The translations under genes and the position numbers were made by a program. Below, one piece after another: positions 32,663 to 42,491 of a stretch of DNA of 64,000 nt. The stretch is from ZC4RG20 sp964553875 (GTDB lineage Bacteria; Pseudomonadota; Gammaproteobacteria; Steroidobacterales; Rariloculaceae), in the NCBI GenBank assembly GCA_964553875.1, contig CAZKNH010000006.1, positions 6,950 through 70,949 on the forward strand. Reading direction: 5' to 3'. The notes under the pieces are model-generated. The model saw nothing but the letters and a program-made list of their open reading frames with translations. It did not search any database and had not been told where the DNA came from. Position 1 is the stretch's first letter. Every line of letters begins with the position of its first letter.

Positions 32663-34123
32663 ATGCACCTACCCATGACCAAAATTCGCAGCGCGCTGGT
32701 CGCGGCCGGTGTCGCCGCCGTGCCGGCGCTCGCGGCGTATGCCGAGATCAACGACTCGATCCGCGGTGCGCCGAGCGAGGCCAACCATTTCATCGGGACG
32801 CCGGAAGGCTGGAAGCACCCGATGACACCCTGGGGAGACCCGGACATCCAGGCGATGCTCGACATGATGCAGGCGTCGCGCGTGCCGCTCGAGCGCTGCG
32901 CGGACAGCTACCGTCCGGACGCGCCGCCGTGCGACCCGAATCAGAAGTGGCTTCCCGAAGAGGAATACAACGCGCGCATGGAGGCCTATCAGAATCAGGT
33001 CGACCGATTCGCCGAGCTGATGGCGCGGGGCGACCTCGCCGCCGCGATGCGCGCGGCCGGTCCGAACCGGATTCCGCAGCGGCAGACGAACCTGCTCGTG
33101 GATCCGGCGAACGGCATGCTTCCTCCGTTGACGCAGGAAGCGAAGCTCCGCGCGTACGAGATGGGCAGCGACTGGGCGTTGCCGGGCGAGGACATCACCT
33201 TCGACGGCGTCGAGAACTTCGACAGCTGGGATCGCTGCGTGACCCGAGGCATGCCGTCGATGATGATGCCGTACCGGTACAACGGCGGGTTCCGTATCTG
33301 GCAGACGCCCGGCTACGTGGTCTTCCAGACGGAGATGATCCACGAGGCGCGAATCATTCCGCTCGACGGCCGTCCTCCCCTCGATGACGGGGTCCGGCAA
33401 TGGCTCGGCGACTCGCGCGGCTACTGGGACGGCACGACGCTCGTCGTCGAGACGACGAACTACCGCGACGGCATGGAGATCAACAATCCGCTGATCAACC
33501 TGGCCGTGCAAGGCTCGCCTCCGGGGAACCGCTTCCCCGCGAGCGACCAGATGAAGACGATCGAGCGCATCGTTCGTCTGAACGACGATGTGTGGCTCTA
33601 CGAGATCACGACGGAGGATCCGGTCGTCCTCACGGAGCCGTTCACGGTGCGCTATCCGATGCGCCACGATCCGACGTACGAGATGCCGGAATACGCGTGC
33701 CACGAGGGCAACACGATCGTCCGGAACTACATCGAGACGGACCGTTACGGGCGCGCGAACCCGACGCCCGAGCCGCCTCAGGCGCCGGTTCAGGCGGCTC
33801 CCGAGGTCGCCGATGCGCTCGCGGGGCGTTGGGTCGGCCGGCCGCGCATCGTGACGATCGATCTCGACATCGAGCTCGAATTCACGAAGAACGCTGACGG
33901 CACCGTCAACGCGAGGCTCGTCGGCACGACGCTCGGCGAGATCGATAAGCCGCTACGCGAGTTCCGTATCGACGGACGTCGGATCGATTTCACGTTCCCG
34001 AACGTCGACCCGTGGAATGCATCGATCACGCTGACCGACGAGGGCACGCTCGAGGGCGGCATCTTCAATATCCAGGGCACGATGCCGGTCACGTTCAGAC
34101 GGATCGAAAAGACAGGCAGCTGA
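32663..34123 (+). CDS. Exported 'GVW'-family protein with a C-terminal extra domain
   Basis: 486 residues with a signal peptide near residue 26. The first 360 residues are a long form of the unknown GVW family, with 'PQRQTNLLVDPANGMLPPLTQEAKL', 'DRCVTRGMPSMMMPYRYNGGFRIWQTPGYVVFQTEMIHEARIIPLDGRPPL', 'GYWDGTTLVVETTNYRDG' and 'EMPEYACHEGNTIVRNY'. A Pro-rich linker (about 375-388) leads to a roughly 95-residue beta-rich C-terminal domain ('LAGRWVGRPRIVTIDLDIELEFTKNADGTVNARL'). That domain is absent from the other four copies. The start has CACAGGAGCAGTCG upstream. Function unknown. Confidence 0.85.
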   Translation: MHLPMTKIRSALVAAGVAAVPALAAYAEINDSIRGAPSEANHFIGTPEGWKHPMTPWGDPDIQAMLDMMQASRVPLERCADSYRPDAPPCDPNQKWLPEEEYNARMEAYQNQVDRFAELMARGDLAAAMRAAGPNRIPQRQTNLLVDPANGMLPPLTQEAKLRAYEMGSDWALPGEDITFDGVENFDSWDRCVTRGMPSMMMPYRYNGGFRIWQTPGYVVFQTEMIHEARIIPLDGRPPLDDGVRQWLGDSRGYWDGTTLVVETTNYRDGMEINNPLINLAVQGSPPGNRFPASDQMKTIERIVRLNDDVWLYEITTEDPVVLTEPFTVRYPMRHDPTYEMPEYACHEGNTIVRNYIETDRYGRANPTPEPPQAPVQAAPEVADALAGRWVGRPRIVTIDLDIELEFTKNADGTVNARLVGTTLGEIDKPLREFRIDGRRIDFTFPNVDPWNASITLTDEGTLEGGIFNIQGTMPVTFRRIEKTGS

Positions 34124-34202
34124 CCGAGATTCGGCGCCGTAAATCGGGGTCACGATTTCGGCCGCCGTCTTCCGGTCTTTACGGCGACAGGAGATACGAA
34201 CA

Positions 34203-34649
34203 GTGAAGAAGAACCTCGCACGGTGCAGCGGGGCCGCCGTCCTCGCGGCGTGCGCCGTGCTGCTCACGCCGCTTGCGGCCTCAGGAGAACAAGCGACGTT
34301 TCGCGTGACGCTGTCCGGTCCCCCGGCTTCGGGCGATCCGGACGGCCGCGGCGAAGCCACCGTGACGCTCGATGCGGAGACGAACCAGGTCGAGGTGCGC
34401 CTGACCTACTCGAACATTGCCGAGCCGACGGCGCTGTTCATCAGAAGAGGGGCGACCGGCCTCGAAGGCAACATCGTCCTTCCCGTCGTGATCGAAAGTC
34501 GGCAGGGCAACACGATCGTCGCCCGGAGAACCTCCGCGATGCCGAACGCAGTCGCACGCATCCTCTCGGCGCCGGAGGAGCACTACCTCGTCGTGATGAA
34601 CGAGGAGTACCCCACGAACGCGCTGCGCGGCCCGCTGCGCGCGGAATGA
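34203..34649 (+). CDS. Exported CHRD-domain protein, second copy
   Basis: 148 residues with a signal peptide ending ASGEQ. The CHRD domain closely follows 32050-32484: 'FRVTLSGPPASGDPDGRGEATVTLDAETNQVEVRLTYSNIAEPTALFIRRGATGLEGNIVLPVVIES' and the same ending 'EEHYLVVMNEEY.. NALRGPLR'. The start is GTG, preceded by CAGGAGATACGAACA, almost identical to the other copy's leader, so leader and gene were duplicated together. Role unknown. It is convergent with the permease gene, with only nine bases between the stops. Confidence 0.84.
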   Translation: MKKNLARCSGAAVLAACAVLLTPLAASGEQATFRVTLSGPPASGDPDGRGEATVTLDAETNQVEVRLTYSNIAEPTALFIRRGATGLEGNIVLPVVIESRQGNTIVARRTSAMPNAVARILSAPEEHYLVVMNEEYPTNALRGPLRAE

Positions 34650-34658
34650 CATGCGCGC

Positions 34659-37100
34659 TCATTCGTAGCGCAACACCGTAGTGGGATCGGCCTTCGCAGC
34701 AGGGCGCGCGGCGAGCGCCGCGGCCGCGAAGGCCACCGCCAGCACGAAAGCGGCGGCCCCGCCGATTCCGACCGGATCGGCGGGGCTCACGCCGAACAGC
34801 ACGCCGGAGAGCACGCGCGACACCGCGAACGCACCGGCAAATCCCGCCGCAGCACCGATCACGACCGGGCGAAGAGTGCGGCGCAGAATCGTCGCGAGCA
34901 CTCGAGCCGCGCGCGCACCGAGCGCGATGCGAATGCCGATCTCGCGGTAGCGCCTCGTCACCGCATAGGACACGACGCCGTAGATACCGATCGAAGCGAG
35001 CACGAGCGCGAGCCCGCCGAGCGCGGCGCCGATCGCGGTGACGGTGCGCGACAGCCCCCGCTGGAAGGCGAGGTTCGCCTCGAGCGGCAGCACTCTCACG
35101 ACGAGCCCGGGGTCGAGCGACTGAACGATCCCGTGCACGGCGGCGGAGAGCGTGCCGACGTCCAGCCGGCTGTCGATCAGGAGCTCCTCGCCGCCAGGCA
35201 AGTAGACGTAATCGGTCGGAGCACTGCCGAGCGTGCTGACGCGCGCATCCTTCGCGACGCCGACGACGCGGAGGCTTCGTTCGCCCCAGAGCAGCGTCTT
35301 GTCGAGCGGATCGGCGTCCGGCCAGTAACGCCGTGCCGTCGTCTCGCTGACGATCGCCGGGATCACCGCGTCGTCCCGCGCGGCGAGCTCCGCATCGGTG
35401 AACGTCCGCCCGCGGACGATCGGGATGCCGACGAGCCGGAAGTAGCCCGGCGTGACGTTGTTCAGCTCCGCGAGCCGCACTTCGGTCGGATCGTCGCCCG
35501 GCAGGCGGACCGGTATCGCGGCCATCTCCTCGCCGAGCGGAGGATCAGAGGCGAGCTCGACGGCCTCGATGCCGGGCAGCGCGGCGATCTCGTCGCGAAG
35601 CTGCCGAAGGAACCGCACCGGATCCGAATCCGTTTGCAGCCCGTCGATCCCGAACGTCACATAAGCGATGTTCTCGTATTCGAAGCCCGGATCGATCGTG
35701 TGTGCCGCATGGAAGCCCCGCAGCAGGAGCCCGGCCGCGACCATCAGCGCCATCGAAAGGGCAACCTGAACGCCGACGAGCGCGCCGCGGAGCCGGCCGC
35801 CGCGAAGCTGCCCCGCGCCTGCCGTGCCCTGCTTGATCACCGCGTGCAGATCGGGCTTCGACACATGGAGTGCCGGCAGCAGGCCGAACACGAGACCGGA
35901 TGCGAGCGTGATCCCCGCGGCGAACGCGAGCACTCGACGGTCGGGCGAGAAATCGAGACCGAGCTCGAACGACGGGAACTCGGGCGGCAGGAACCCCGGC
36001 AGCGACAGCGCGATCACCGGGAACGACACGAACGCGACCATACAGCCGAGCGCGCCGCCGACGGTCGAGATCAGCAGGCTCTCGGTCAAGAGCTGGCGCA
36101 CGATGCGTGCCCGGTTCGCGCCGAGCGACAGGCGGACGGCGAGCTCCTGGCTCCGCGCGGTGCCGCGTGCAAGGAGCAGATTCGCGACGTTCGCGCACGC
36201 GATCAGCAGGATGAACGCGAACGCACCCATGAGCACTGCCCCCGCGCCCGTCGCGGGACCGCGCAGCTCGGGCGGAACGGTGGACGGTGTCGCGCGTTCG
36301 ATCTGGAGCACGGTCGAACGGCCCGGGTCGAGCTCGTCGAGCTGAGCTGCGATCGCGGCGAGCTCTGCGCGGACCTGCTCGATGCTCGCGCCGTCGGCGC
36401 GCCTGCCGATCAACGTCAGCCAATGGAAATCGTCGTTCTCGTACCGCTCCGGCGAGCGGCCGACGAGAGGATCCACGCTGATCGGTGCGAAATAGCCCGC
36501 CGTCATCGCGGAGCCGCTGTACATGTCGGCGGACGCGACGCCGACGACCGTGAAGAGCTGCCGGTTGAGCTCGATGGTTCGACCGACGATGTCCGGATCG
36601 GCATCGAACGCGCGCGTCCACAGCGAGTGCCCGAGCACGGCGACCGGCGGCGCACCGAGCGCGCAATCGTCGTCGGTCAGCGCGCGGCCGAGCACCGGCG
36701 GCCGCTCGAGGACCGAGAAGTAGTTGCAGCTGACGAGCACGCCGAACAGCTGCTGCGGCGCATCGCCGCCGAGCGTCGTTTCGAGCGGATTCGAGTGGGC
36801 GAGAACGCCGGAAAGCGTCTGCGTCCGGTCGTGGTACGCGTGGTACTCGGCGACCGAGAACGTGCCGGATCCGCTTCGCGCCTTGTCCCGGCCGCCGGTC
36901 GGATACTGCCGGATCGACACGAGCTCGTGAGCGTCCGGCGCCGGCAGGTCGCGGAAGAGCACGCCGTTCAGAACGGTGAAGATGCCCGCGTTGATGCCGA
37001 CGCCCAAGGCGATCGTCAAGATCGCCGCGGCCGTGAGCATCGGAGCACGCGCCAAAGAGCGAGCGGCGTAACGAAGGTCGCTGAAGAGATCGTCCAGCAT
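34659..37100 (-). CDS. MacB/FtsX-type ABC permease, orphan (ADOP-like)
   Basis: 813 residues. Two copies of the MacB periplasmic core plus FtsX membrane half: 'AILTIALGVGINAGIFTVLNGVLF' opens the first, and 'LRVVGVAKDARVSTLGSAPTDYVYLP' and 'IGIYGVVSYAVTRRYREIGIRIALGARAARVLATILRRTLRPV' belong to the second. This doubled architecture and the lack of an ATPase gene beside it match the 'acidobacterial duplicated orphan permease' type. The expected role is mechanotransmission for efflux or lipoprotein or peptide export; the partner ATPase is unknown. The start at 37100 has GAGGAA upstream; a 40-residue longer form from 37220 is possible. Confidence 0.9.
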   Translation of the reverse strand: MLDDLFSDLRYAARSLARAPMLTAAAILTIALGVGINAGIFTVLNGVLFRDLPAPDAHELVSIRQYPTGGRDKARSGSGTFSVAEYHAYHDRTQTLSGVLAHSNPLETTLGGDAPQQLFGVLVSCNYFSVLERPPVLGRALTDDDCALGAPPVAVLGHSLWTRAFDADPDIVGRTIELNRQLFTVVGVASADMYSGSAMTAGYFAPISVDPLVGRSPERYENDDFHWLTLIGRRADGASIEQVRAELAAIAAQLDELDPGRSTVLQIERATPSTVPPELRGPATGAGAVLMGAFAFILLIACANVANLLLARGTARSQELAVRLSLGANRARIVRQLLTESLLISTVGGALGCMVAFVSFPVIALSLPGFLPPEFPSFELGLDFSPDRRVLAFAAGITLASGLVFGLLPALHVSKPDLHAVIKQGTAGAGQLRGGRLRGALVGVQVALSMALMVAAGLLLRGFHAAHTIDPGFEYENIAYVTFGIDGLQTDSDPVRFLRQLRDEIAALPGIEAVELASDPPLGEEMAAIPVRLPGDDPTEVRLAELNNVTPGYFRLVGIPIVRGRTFTDAELAARDDAVIPAIVSETTARRYWPDADPLDKTLLWGERSLRVVGVAKDARVSTLGSAPTDYVYLPGGEELLIDSRLDVGTLSAAVHGIVQSLDPGLVVRVLPLEANLAFQRGLSRTVTAIGAALGGLALVLASIGIYGVVSYAVTRRYREIGIRIALGARAARVLATILRRTLRPVVIGAAAGFAGAFAVSRVLSGVLFGVSPADPVGIGGAAAFVLAVAFAAAALAARPAAKADPTTVLRYE

Positions 37101-37290
37101 TCCCGGTTCCTCGGCGAATCGCTGCCGGACGATGCGTCGCACGGATCGTGCCAACCCGGCGACGCGGTTCAATTCGTTGAATCGTCGGGGAAACGGCCGG
37201 CGCCCGGCGCGTCCCCGCACGCGGCGTCATCCCGAAAGCGGAAGCCGGTGTCCCGCCTGCGGGAGACGCCGCGGTGCGGTGCCGAACGCG

Positions 37291-38139
37291 CTACTCGAGC
37301 TCATCGATCGCGCTCTGCACGCCCGGCAGGATCACGAACGCGAGCCGCCCGAACTCGCCCTGGACCGCGGCCGTGATCTCCTCGGGCGAACGGCCTGCGC
37401 GGCTCAGCTCTCGAATCAGCTCCTTCATCCGGACGGTCTCGTCGAGGTAGCCCTCGAGCATCGCGCGATCGGTCACGCCGCTGTGTCCGGGAATGACGGT
37501 GTCGAAGTCGAGCTCGAGCACGCGTTCGAGCGTTTCCGGCCAGTGCACGAGGCTCCCGCCCCCGTTGTAGTCGATCAGCCGGATCGACGGCCCCCAGCCC
37601 GCGAAAAGATCCCCGGCCAGGATCATTTTCTCGTCCGGCAGATGGATCACGATGTCGCCGTCGGTGTGCCCGCGGCCGAACCAGTAGAGATCGAGAGCCT
37701 TGCCGCCGAAGTAGAGGCGCAAGTGATCGTCGAACGTGATGTTCGGCAGCCCCAGCGCTTGCGCCTCGGCCATCCTTCGGCGGGCGTTCTCCGACGCGAC
37801 GATGTCGGCGGCGAGCTCCGCGAGCCGCGCGTTGCCGCCCGTGTGATCGCCGTGCATGTGTGTGTTGATCACGAAGCGGATCGGCTTGTCCGTGACCGTG
37901 CGCAAGAGCTCCATGTAGCGGTCGTACTCACGCTCGAACTTGCTGTCGACGAGCAGCACGCCGTCGTCCGAAACGAACACGGTGATGTTGCCCGACGCGG
38001 CGCTCCGGATCATGTAGATCCCGTCTCGCACCTGCTCGATCGCGAGCTCCTGCGGCCCGAAACCGCCCTGCGCATGAGCGTCGAGGATCGCGGCCGATGC
38101 AAAAGCGACGGCCGCGAGCCATGCGTGCCTGATGCTCAA
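37291..38139 (-). CDS. Exported MBL-fold metallo-hydrolase (canonical)
   Basis: 282 residues. A signal peptide (SIRHAWLAAVAFASAAILDAHA) is followed by a full metallo-beta-lactamase fold with the intact motif NTHMHGDHTGGN, later 'GRGHTDGDIVIHLPDEKMILAGDLF' and 'VIPGHSG'. It should bind two metal ions and hydrolyse an unknown substrate in the periplasm. I place the start at a TTG (38139) with GGGGG just upstream, because it gives a clean signal peptide. An ATG at 38280 would extend it 47 residues and run over the divergent patatin gene start. It contrasts with the two metal-deficient relatives in modules A and B. Confidence 0.87.
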   Translation of the reverse strand: MSIRHAWLAAVAFASAAILDAHAQGGFGPQELAIEQVRDGIYMIRSAASGNITVFVSDDGVLLVDSKFEREYDRYMELLRTVTDKPIRFVINTHMHGDHTGGNARLAELAADIVASENARRRMAEAQALGLPNITFDDHLRLYFGGKALDLYWFGRGHTDGDIVIHLPDEKMILAGDLFAGWGPSIRLIDYNGGGSLVHWPETLERVLELDFDTVIPGHSGVTDRAMLEGYLDETVRMKELIRELSRAGRSPEEITAAVQGEFGRLAFVILPGVQSAIDELE

Positions 38140-38281
38140 GTTGCCCCCGGATTTTGCGAAGGGTTGGCGTTCGTGCCCGAAGTATAAGGCCGACGAGCGG
38201 GAAATTCGCGCGCCGGCCGCGTGTTTCCCGTCATGCTTCACCTGCGCGACAATTGCGCGCGTTATGTCGTACGAGGGCAAA

Positions 38282-40756
38282 ATGCGCGAAAGGGAGCTCC
38301 GGCTCGCGCTCGTATGCTTCGGCGGCGTCTCCCTCGCCGTCTACATGCACGGGATCAGCAAGGAGATCCTGAAGCTCGTCCGCGCCTCGCGCACGCTGCA
38401 TGCGATCACCGATCGCGCCGCGCGGGCCGCGGCGCAGGCGCAGGACTACATTCCGCTCGGAGATCCCGAGTACGACACGGAGACCGTCTACTTCGACCTG
38501 CTGCGCGAGATCGGCCGTCGCGTCGAGCTTCGCGTGATCGTCGACGTGATCGCCGGCGCGTCGGCCGGCGGGATCAATGGCGTCATGCTCGCGCGCGCTC
38601 TTGCGCACGATCTCAAGGTCGCGCATCTGCGCGAGATGTGGCTCGAATCCGGCGACGTGACCGAGCTCCTTGCGAAGTCGCGTCGAGCGCGCGCCTGGAG
38701 CAAGCCGTTCATGAGCCCGTTCGTCTGGGCGCTCGGCTGGAGCGACTATGCCGGCGGCATTCGCGACAGCGAGGTGCGGCAGAAGCTGTCGCTCTTCGTC
38801 CGCTCGCGCTGGTTCAAGCCGCCGCTCGATGGTCCGAAGATGAGCGAGCTCATGTTCACGGCCGTCGACCGCATGGGCGATCACGTCGACCCTGCCTGCT
38901 CGCTGCTGCCGACGGGCCTCCAGCTCGATCTGTTCGTGACCGTCACCGATTTCTACGGGTATCAGCGGCTCGTGCAGATCCACGACCCGGCGGTGATACA
39001 CGAGCGGGAGCACCGCCACGTGCTGCACTTCCGATACCGTCGTTTCCCGAGCGGGGAGGTCGTCAGCGATTTCACCGACGACAACGCGGCCGCGCTCGCG
39101 TTCGCCGCGCGCGCAACGTCGGCGTATCCGGGCGTGTTTCCTCCGGCGCAAATTCGCGAGGTCGACGCAATGCTCGCCGAGGCTGGCCGCACATGGCCAC
39201 GGCGTGAGGAGTTCATTCGCACGCAGTTCCGCGACTACCATCGGGCGGGCCTCGATCCGGAGGCAACGTCCTTCATCGACGGCGCGGTGTTGAACAACAA
39301 GCCGTTCGCCGAGGCGCTCGAGGCGCTGCGCACCCGTCCTGCGTACCGCCAGGTCGATCGCCGCGTCGTCTACATCGACCCCGATCCCGCCCAACCGCCC
39401 CCTCCGCCGAGCGGGCGCACGCCGGGCTTCTTCGCGACGCTCAAAGGCGCGCTATCGGACCTGCCGCGCAATCAGCCCATCGCCGAGCAGCTCGATGCCA
39501 TCGCGGCCTTCAACGACCGCGTGCGCCGACGCCGCGCAATCATCGACTCCGCAAGGCCCGAGATCGCTCGGCTCGTCACCGGACTCCGCGAAGCGCGGAC
39601 CGAAGGTCCGATCGACGCGGCCGAGATTCGTGCATGGCGCGAAGCCGCGAACGAGCACGCGGCGCGGAACGCCGGCTTCGCGTACGAAGGCTACGTGCTG
39701 AGAAGGCTCGATTCGGTGCAGGCCTTCATCGCGCACGCGTTGAGCGCCATATGCGGAATCCGCGAAGGCGCCGCGGAGGAGCGCATCGTCGAGGCCATCG
39801 TCGCGGCCTGGGCTCGCCGGCGAGGAATCGAATACCGAGCCGATTCCGCGGCACGCGAAACACGACGAGACCTGACCGACTCGACGCCGCCGTGGCTCGC
39901 GCTGCTGCAGGCCTTCGACGTCGAGTTCCGTAGACGCCGTCTCGCGTTCATGATCCAGGGGCTGAACCGGCTCTACGCGACGCTCGCCGACGACGAGCAG
40001 GGCGAGCCTCGCAGTCAGATCGATCGCTTGAAGCGATCCTTCTACGTGAGTCTCGACCGCCTGCGCCGCTACGAGAGCCCGGATTTCTACGGCAGCGTCA
40101 CGTGCGGGGAGCTACAAGCGCTTTTCGCGACGTTGCTCGATCCCGAGCAAATCGCATCACCCGACGGGCGAGTAGAAGCTTTCGCGGCTGAGAACGAAGC
40201 GGCGCTCACGCGCGTCATCGAGCGGCTCGCCGCCGAGATCGACCTGCCGGCCACGACGGAAGAGCTCGATGTCCTGCTCGCCGGCATGGATCCCGAGAAA
40301 TGGTCCGCCCGCGCGCGCCGCGAAGTGCTCGTGAACTATGTCGGCTTCCCGTTCTGGGACGTGCTGACGATGGGCGTGACGAGCTGGCGGGACCTCGGCG
40401 AGTACGACGAGATCCGCGTGAACCGCATCAGTCCGGAAGACGCGCCCACGCTCGCGAGTCTGAAGGACGCACCTGCGCTGAAGGGCACGACGATGCTGCA
40501 CTTCGGCGCCTTCTTCTCGAGGACATTTCGGGAGAACGACTACCTTCTCGGCAGGCTGCACGCGATCGACCGCCTGATCGACATCGTCTGCGACTCGGCC
40601 GGTGCCGAGGCCGTCGCCGAGATCGACGTCGCCGCGCTGAAGCGGCGCGCATTCGATGCCGTGCTCCGCGCCGAGGCACCTCACTTACACAGCGCCCGGT
40701 CACTGATCGAGCGGCTCCGTGCCGACCTCGTCGACGCGCCAGAGTCGAAGCGCTGA
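38282..40756 (+). CDS. Patatin-like phospholipase family protein (DUF3376 type)
   Basis: 824 residues, no signal peptide. The patatin fold starts at once: 'ELRLALVCFGGVSLAVYMHG' supplies the oxyanion loop, 'IAGASAGGING' has the nucleophile Ser in GxSxG, and 'FIDGAVLNN' carries the catalytic Asp. The long C-terminal part with 'FPFWDVLTMG' and 'EYDEIRVNRISPEDA' fits the DUF3376 patatin-related family. It is expected to be a lipid acyl hydrolase. The start at 38282 has GAGGG five bases upstream; an ATG at 38264 is possible. It is divergent from the MBL gene. Confidence 0.92.
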   Translation: MRERELRLALVCFGGVSLAVYMHGISKEILKLVRASRTLHAITDRAARAAAQAQDYIPLGDPEYDTETVYFDLLREIGRRVELRVIVDVIAGASAGGINGVMLARALAHDLKVAHLREMWLESGDVTELLAKSRRARAWSKPFMSPFVWALGWSDYAGGIRDSEVRQKLSLFVRSRWFKPPLDGPKMSELMFTAVDRMGDHVDPACSLLPTGLQLDLFVTVTDFYGYQRLVQIHDPAVIHEREHRHVLHFRYRRFPSGEVVSDFTDDNAAALAFAARATSAYPGVFPPAQIREVDAMLAEAGRTWPRREEFIRTQFRDYHRAGLDPEATSFIDGAVLNNKPFAEALEALRTRPAYRQVDRRVVYIDPDPAQPPPPPSGRTPGFFATLKGALSDLPRNQPIAEQLDAIAAFNDRVRRRRAIIDSARPEIARLVTGLREARTEGPIDAAEIRAWREAANEHAARNAGFAYEGYVLRRLDSVQAFIAHALSAICGIREGAAEERIVEAIVAAWARRRGIEYRADSAARETRRDLTDSTPPWLALLQAFDVEFRRRRLAFMIQGLNRLYATLADDEQGEPRSQIDRLKRSFYVSLDRLRRYESPDFYGSVTCGELQALFATLLDPEQIASPDGRVEAFAAENEAALTRVIERLAAEIDLPATTEELDVLLAGMDPEKWSARARREVLVNYVGFPFWDVLTMGVTSWRDLGEYDEIRVNRISPEDAPTLASLKDAPALKGTTMLHFGAFFSRTFRENDYLLGRLHAIDRLIDIVCDSAGAEAVAEIDVAALKRRAFDAVLRAEAPHLHSARSLIERLRADLVDAPESKR

Positions 40757-41027
40757 CGGCACGTGCCTCGATTTCGTCGACAGCGCGACGCCCCGGCGCG
40801 GGCAGCGGTGTGCACCGAGCCGACACGGCCCTTCGATTGCTGGCCCCGAGGCGGATGCCGCCTTATCCTGTCGGCCCGAGCACGACGCCCCACGTCGCGG
40901 AGGAACCGAGTGTGAAAGGCCTGACCGTCCCGCGTCGCAGTGACGCCTTCGGAAACCGCGTCGAACGCGCCATCCGCTCGCACGGTGACGGTCGAGCCCG
41001 ATCCCGACCGCAGACGGGCGTCGGCGC

Positions 41028-42266
41028 ATGAGCCTCGCGGCGGCCACGCTCGGCGCGCTCGGCGTCGCGATCGTGCTGAGCTGCACGACGCGGCTCAATG
41101 TCGGGTTGCTCGCGCTCGCGCTCGCATGGGTGATCGGCGTCTACCTCGGCGATCTGCCGGTCCGCGACGTGACCGGCAACTTCCCCGTCAGCCTGTTCCT
41201 GACGCTCGCGGGCGTCACGCTGCTCTTCAGCCAGGCACGCGTGAACGGCACGCTAGACATCGTCGCCCGCAACGCGACGCGCCTCTGTCGCGGGCGCGTA
41301 GGCTTCGTGCCCGTCATGTATTTCGCGCTCGGCGCAGCCATCGCATCCGTTGGCCCCGGCAACATCGCGACCACGGGACTTCTCGCACCGATGGCGATGG
41401 CGACCGCGCAGCGCGCCGGCATTCCTCCGTTCCTGATGGCGATCATGGTCGGCAACGGCTGCAACGGCGGCGCGCTGTCGCCGCTGGCGCCGTCGGGAAT
41501 CATCGTGACCGGTCTGATGGAGCGTATCGGTTTGCCCGGTCACGCCGTCGCAACGTGGCTCTACAACCTCGCCGCGCACATGATCGTGGCGTTCGGCGCA
41601 TACCTGCTGTTCGGAGGATGGAAGCTTTTCGCGCGGACCGATCGGATCGCACTTTCGTCGGACGGAGAGCCGTCCACCCTCACCGCGCACCAGCGCTTGA
41701 CGCTCGCGGTCATCGGACTCCTGATCGCCGGCGTCCTGTTCATCGGCGTCGACATCGGCATGGCCGCGTTCACCGGTGCGGTGCTGCTGACGCTCTTCCG
41801 CGCCGCCGACGAGCAGGCCGCCGTGAAGACGATGCCGTGGAGCACGATTCTGATGGTCTGCGGCGTCACGGTGCTGATCGGCCTGCTCGAGCAGACCGGC
41901 GGCATGGAGCTCTTCTCGAACCTGCTGTCGAGCGCCGCGACGCCCGCGACGATCGTCCCCTTCATCGCCGTCGTCGTCGGCATCGTCTCCGCATACTCGA
42001 GCACGTCCGCGGTGATCCTGCCGGCGTTTCTGCCGACGGTACCCGGCCTCGTCGAGAATCTCGGCGCCGTCGATCCCCTCACGCTTGCGTCGACGATGAA
42101 CGTCGCCGGCCACCTGGTCGACGTTTCGCCGCTGTCCACGATCGGCGCGCTTTGCGTCGCGTCGGTCGCCGCGGAGGACAGCCGCCGGCTGTTCAACCAG
42201 CTGCTCGCGTGGGGGCTGTCGATGACGGTCGTCGGCGCGGTGCTGTGCTGGCTCCTGTTCGGCTGA
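41028..42266 (+). CDS. MatC/SLC13-like membrane transporter
   Basis: 412 residues with about eleven hydrophobic helices, in the inner membrane. 'ARLNVGLLALALAWVIGVYL'-like N-terminus, 'GPGNIATTGLLAPMAMATAQRAGIPPFLMAIMVGNGCNGGALSPLAPSGIIV' and 'SAYSSTSAVILPAFLPTVPGL' are the twin re-entrant, substrate-binding repeats of the ion transporter superfamily. The best fit is the MatC/DcuC-like dicarboxylate group; dicarboxylate is an inference. The region 40757-41027 upstream holds no supported gene. It lies alone, so no pathway is shown by context. Confidence 0.85.
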   Translation: MSLAAATLGALGVAIVLSCTTRLNVGLLALALAWVIGVYLGDLPVRDVTGNFPVSLFLTLAGVTLLFSQARVNGTLDIVARNATRLCRGRVGFVPVMYFALGAAIASVGPGNIATTGLLAPMAMATAQRAGIPPFLMAIMVGNGCNGGALSPLAPSGIIVTGLMERIGLPGHAVATWLYNLAAHMIVAFGAYLLFGGWKLFARTDRIALSSDGEPSTLTAHQRLTLAVIGLLIAGVLFIGVDIGMAAFTGAVLLTLFRAADEQAAVKTMPWSTILMVCGVTVLIGLLEQTGGMELFSNLLSSAATPATIVPFIAVVVGIVSAYSSTSAVILPAFLPTVPGLVENLGAVDPLTLASTMNVAGHLVDVSPLSTIGALCVASVAAEDSRRLFNQLLAWGLSMTVVGAVLCWLLFG

Positions 42267-42491
42267 TCGCACACGCCGTGTTCTGTTGTCTGCTCACAAC
42301 AATTGGTATCGAAAAACGGCTGCGATCAAGCCTTTCGGGCGGGATTTACCGCGCCTGCGCCCGAGCAGCGTCCCCGCGCGCCGAGCGCCCGGCAAGCCCC
42401 GAATCGGCAGATGCAGTGACTTGACAGCACCGGGGGAGTCTGGCGGACTGGCGAGCGAACAAGCGCTGGAACCGACCTCGGAGTAACGCTC

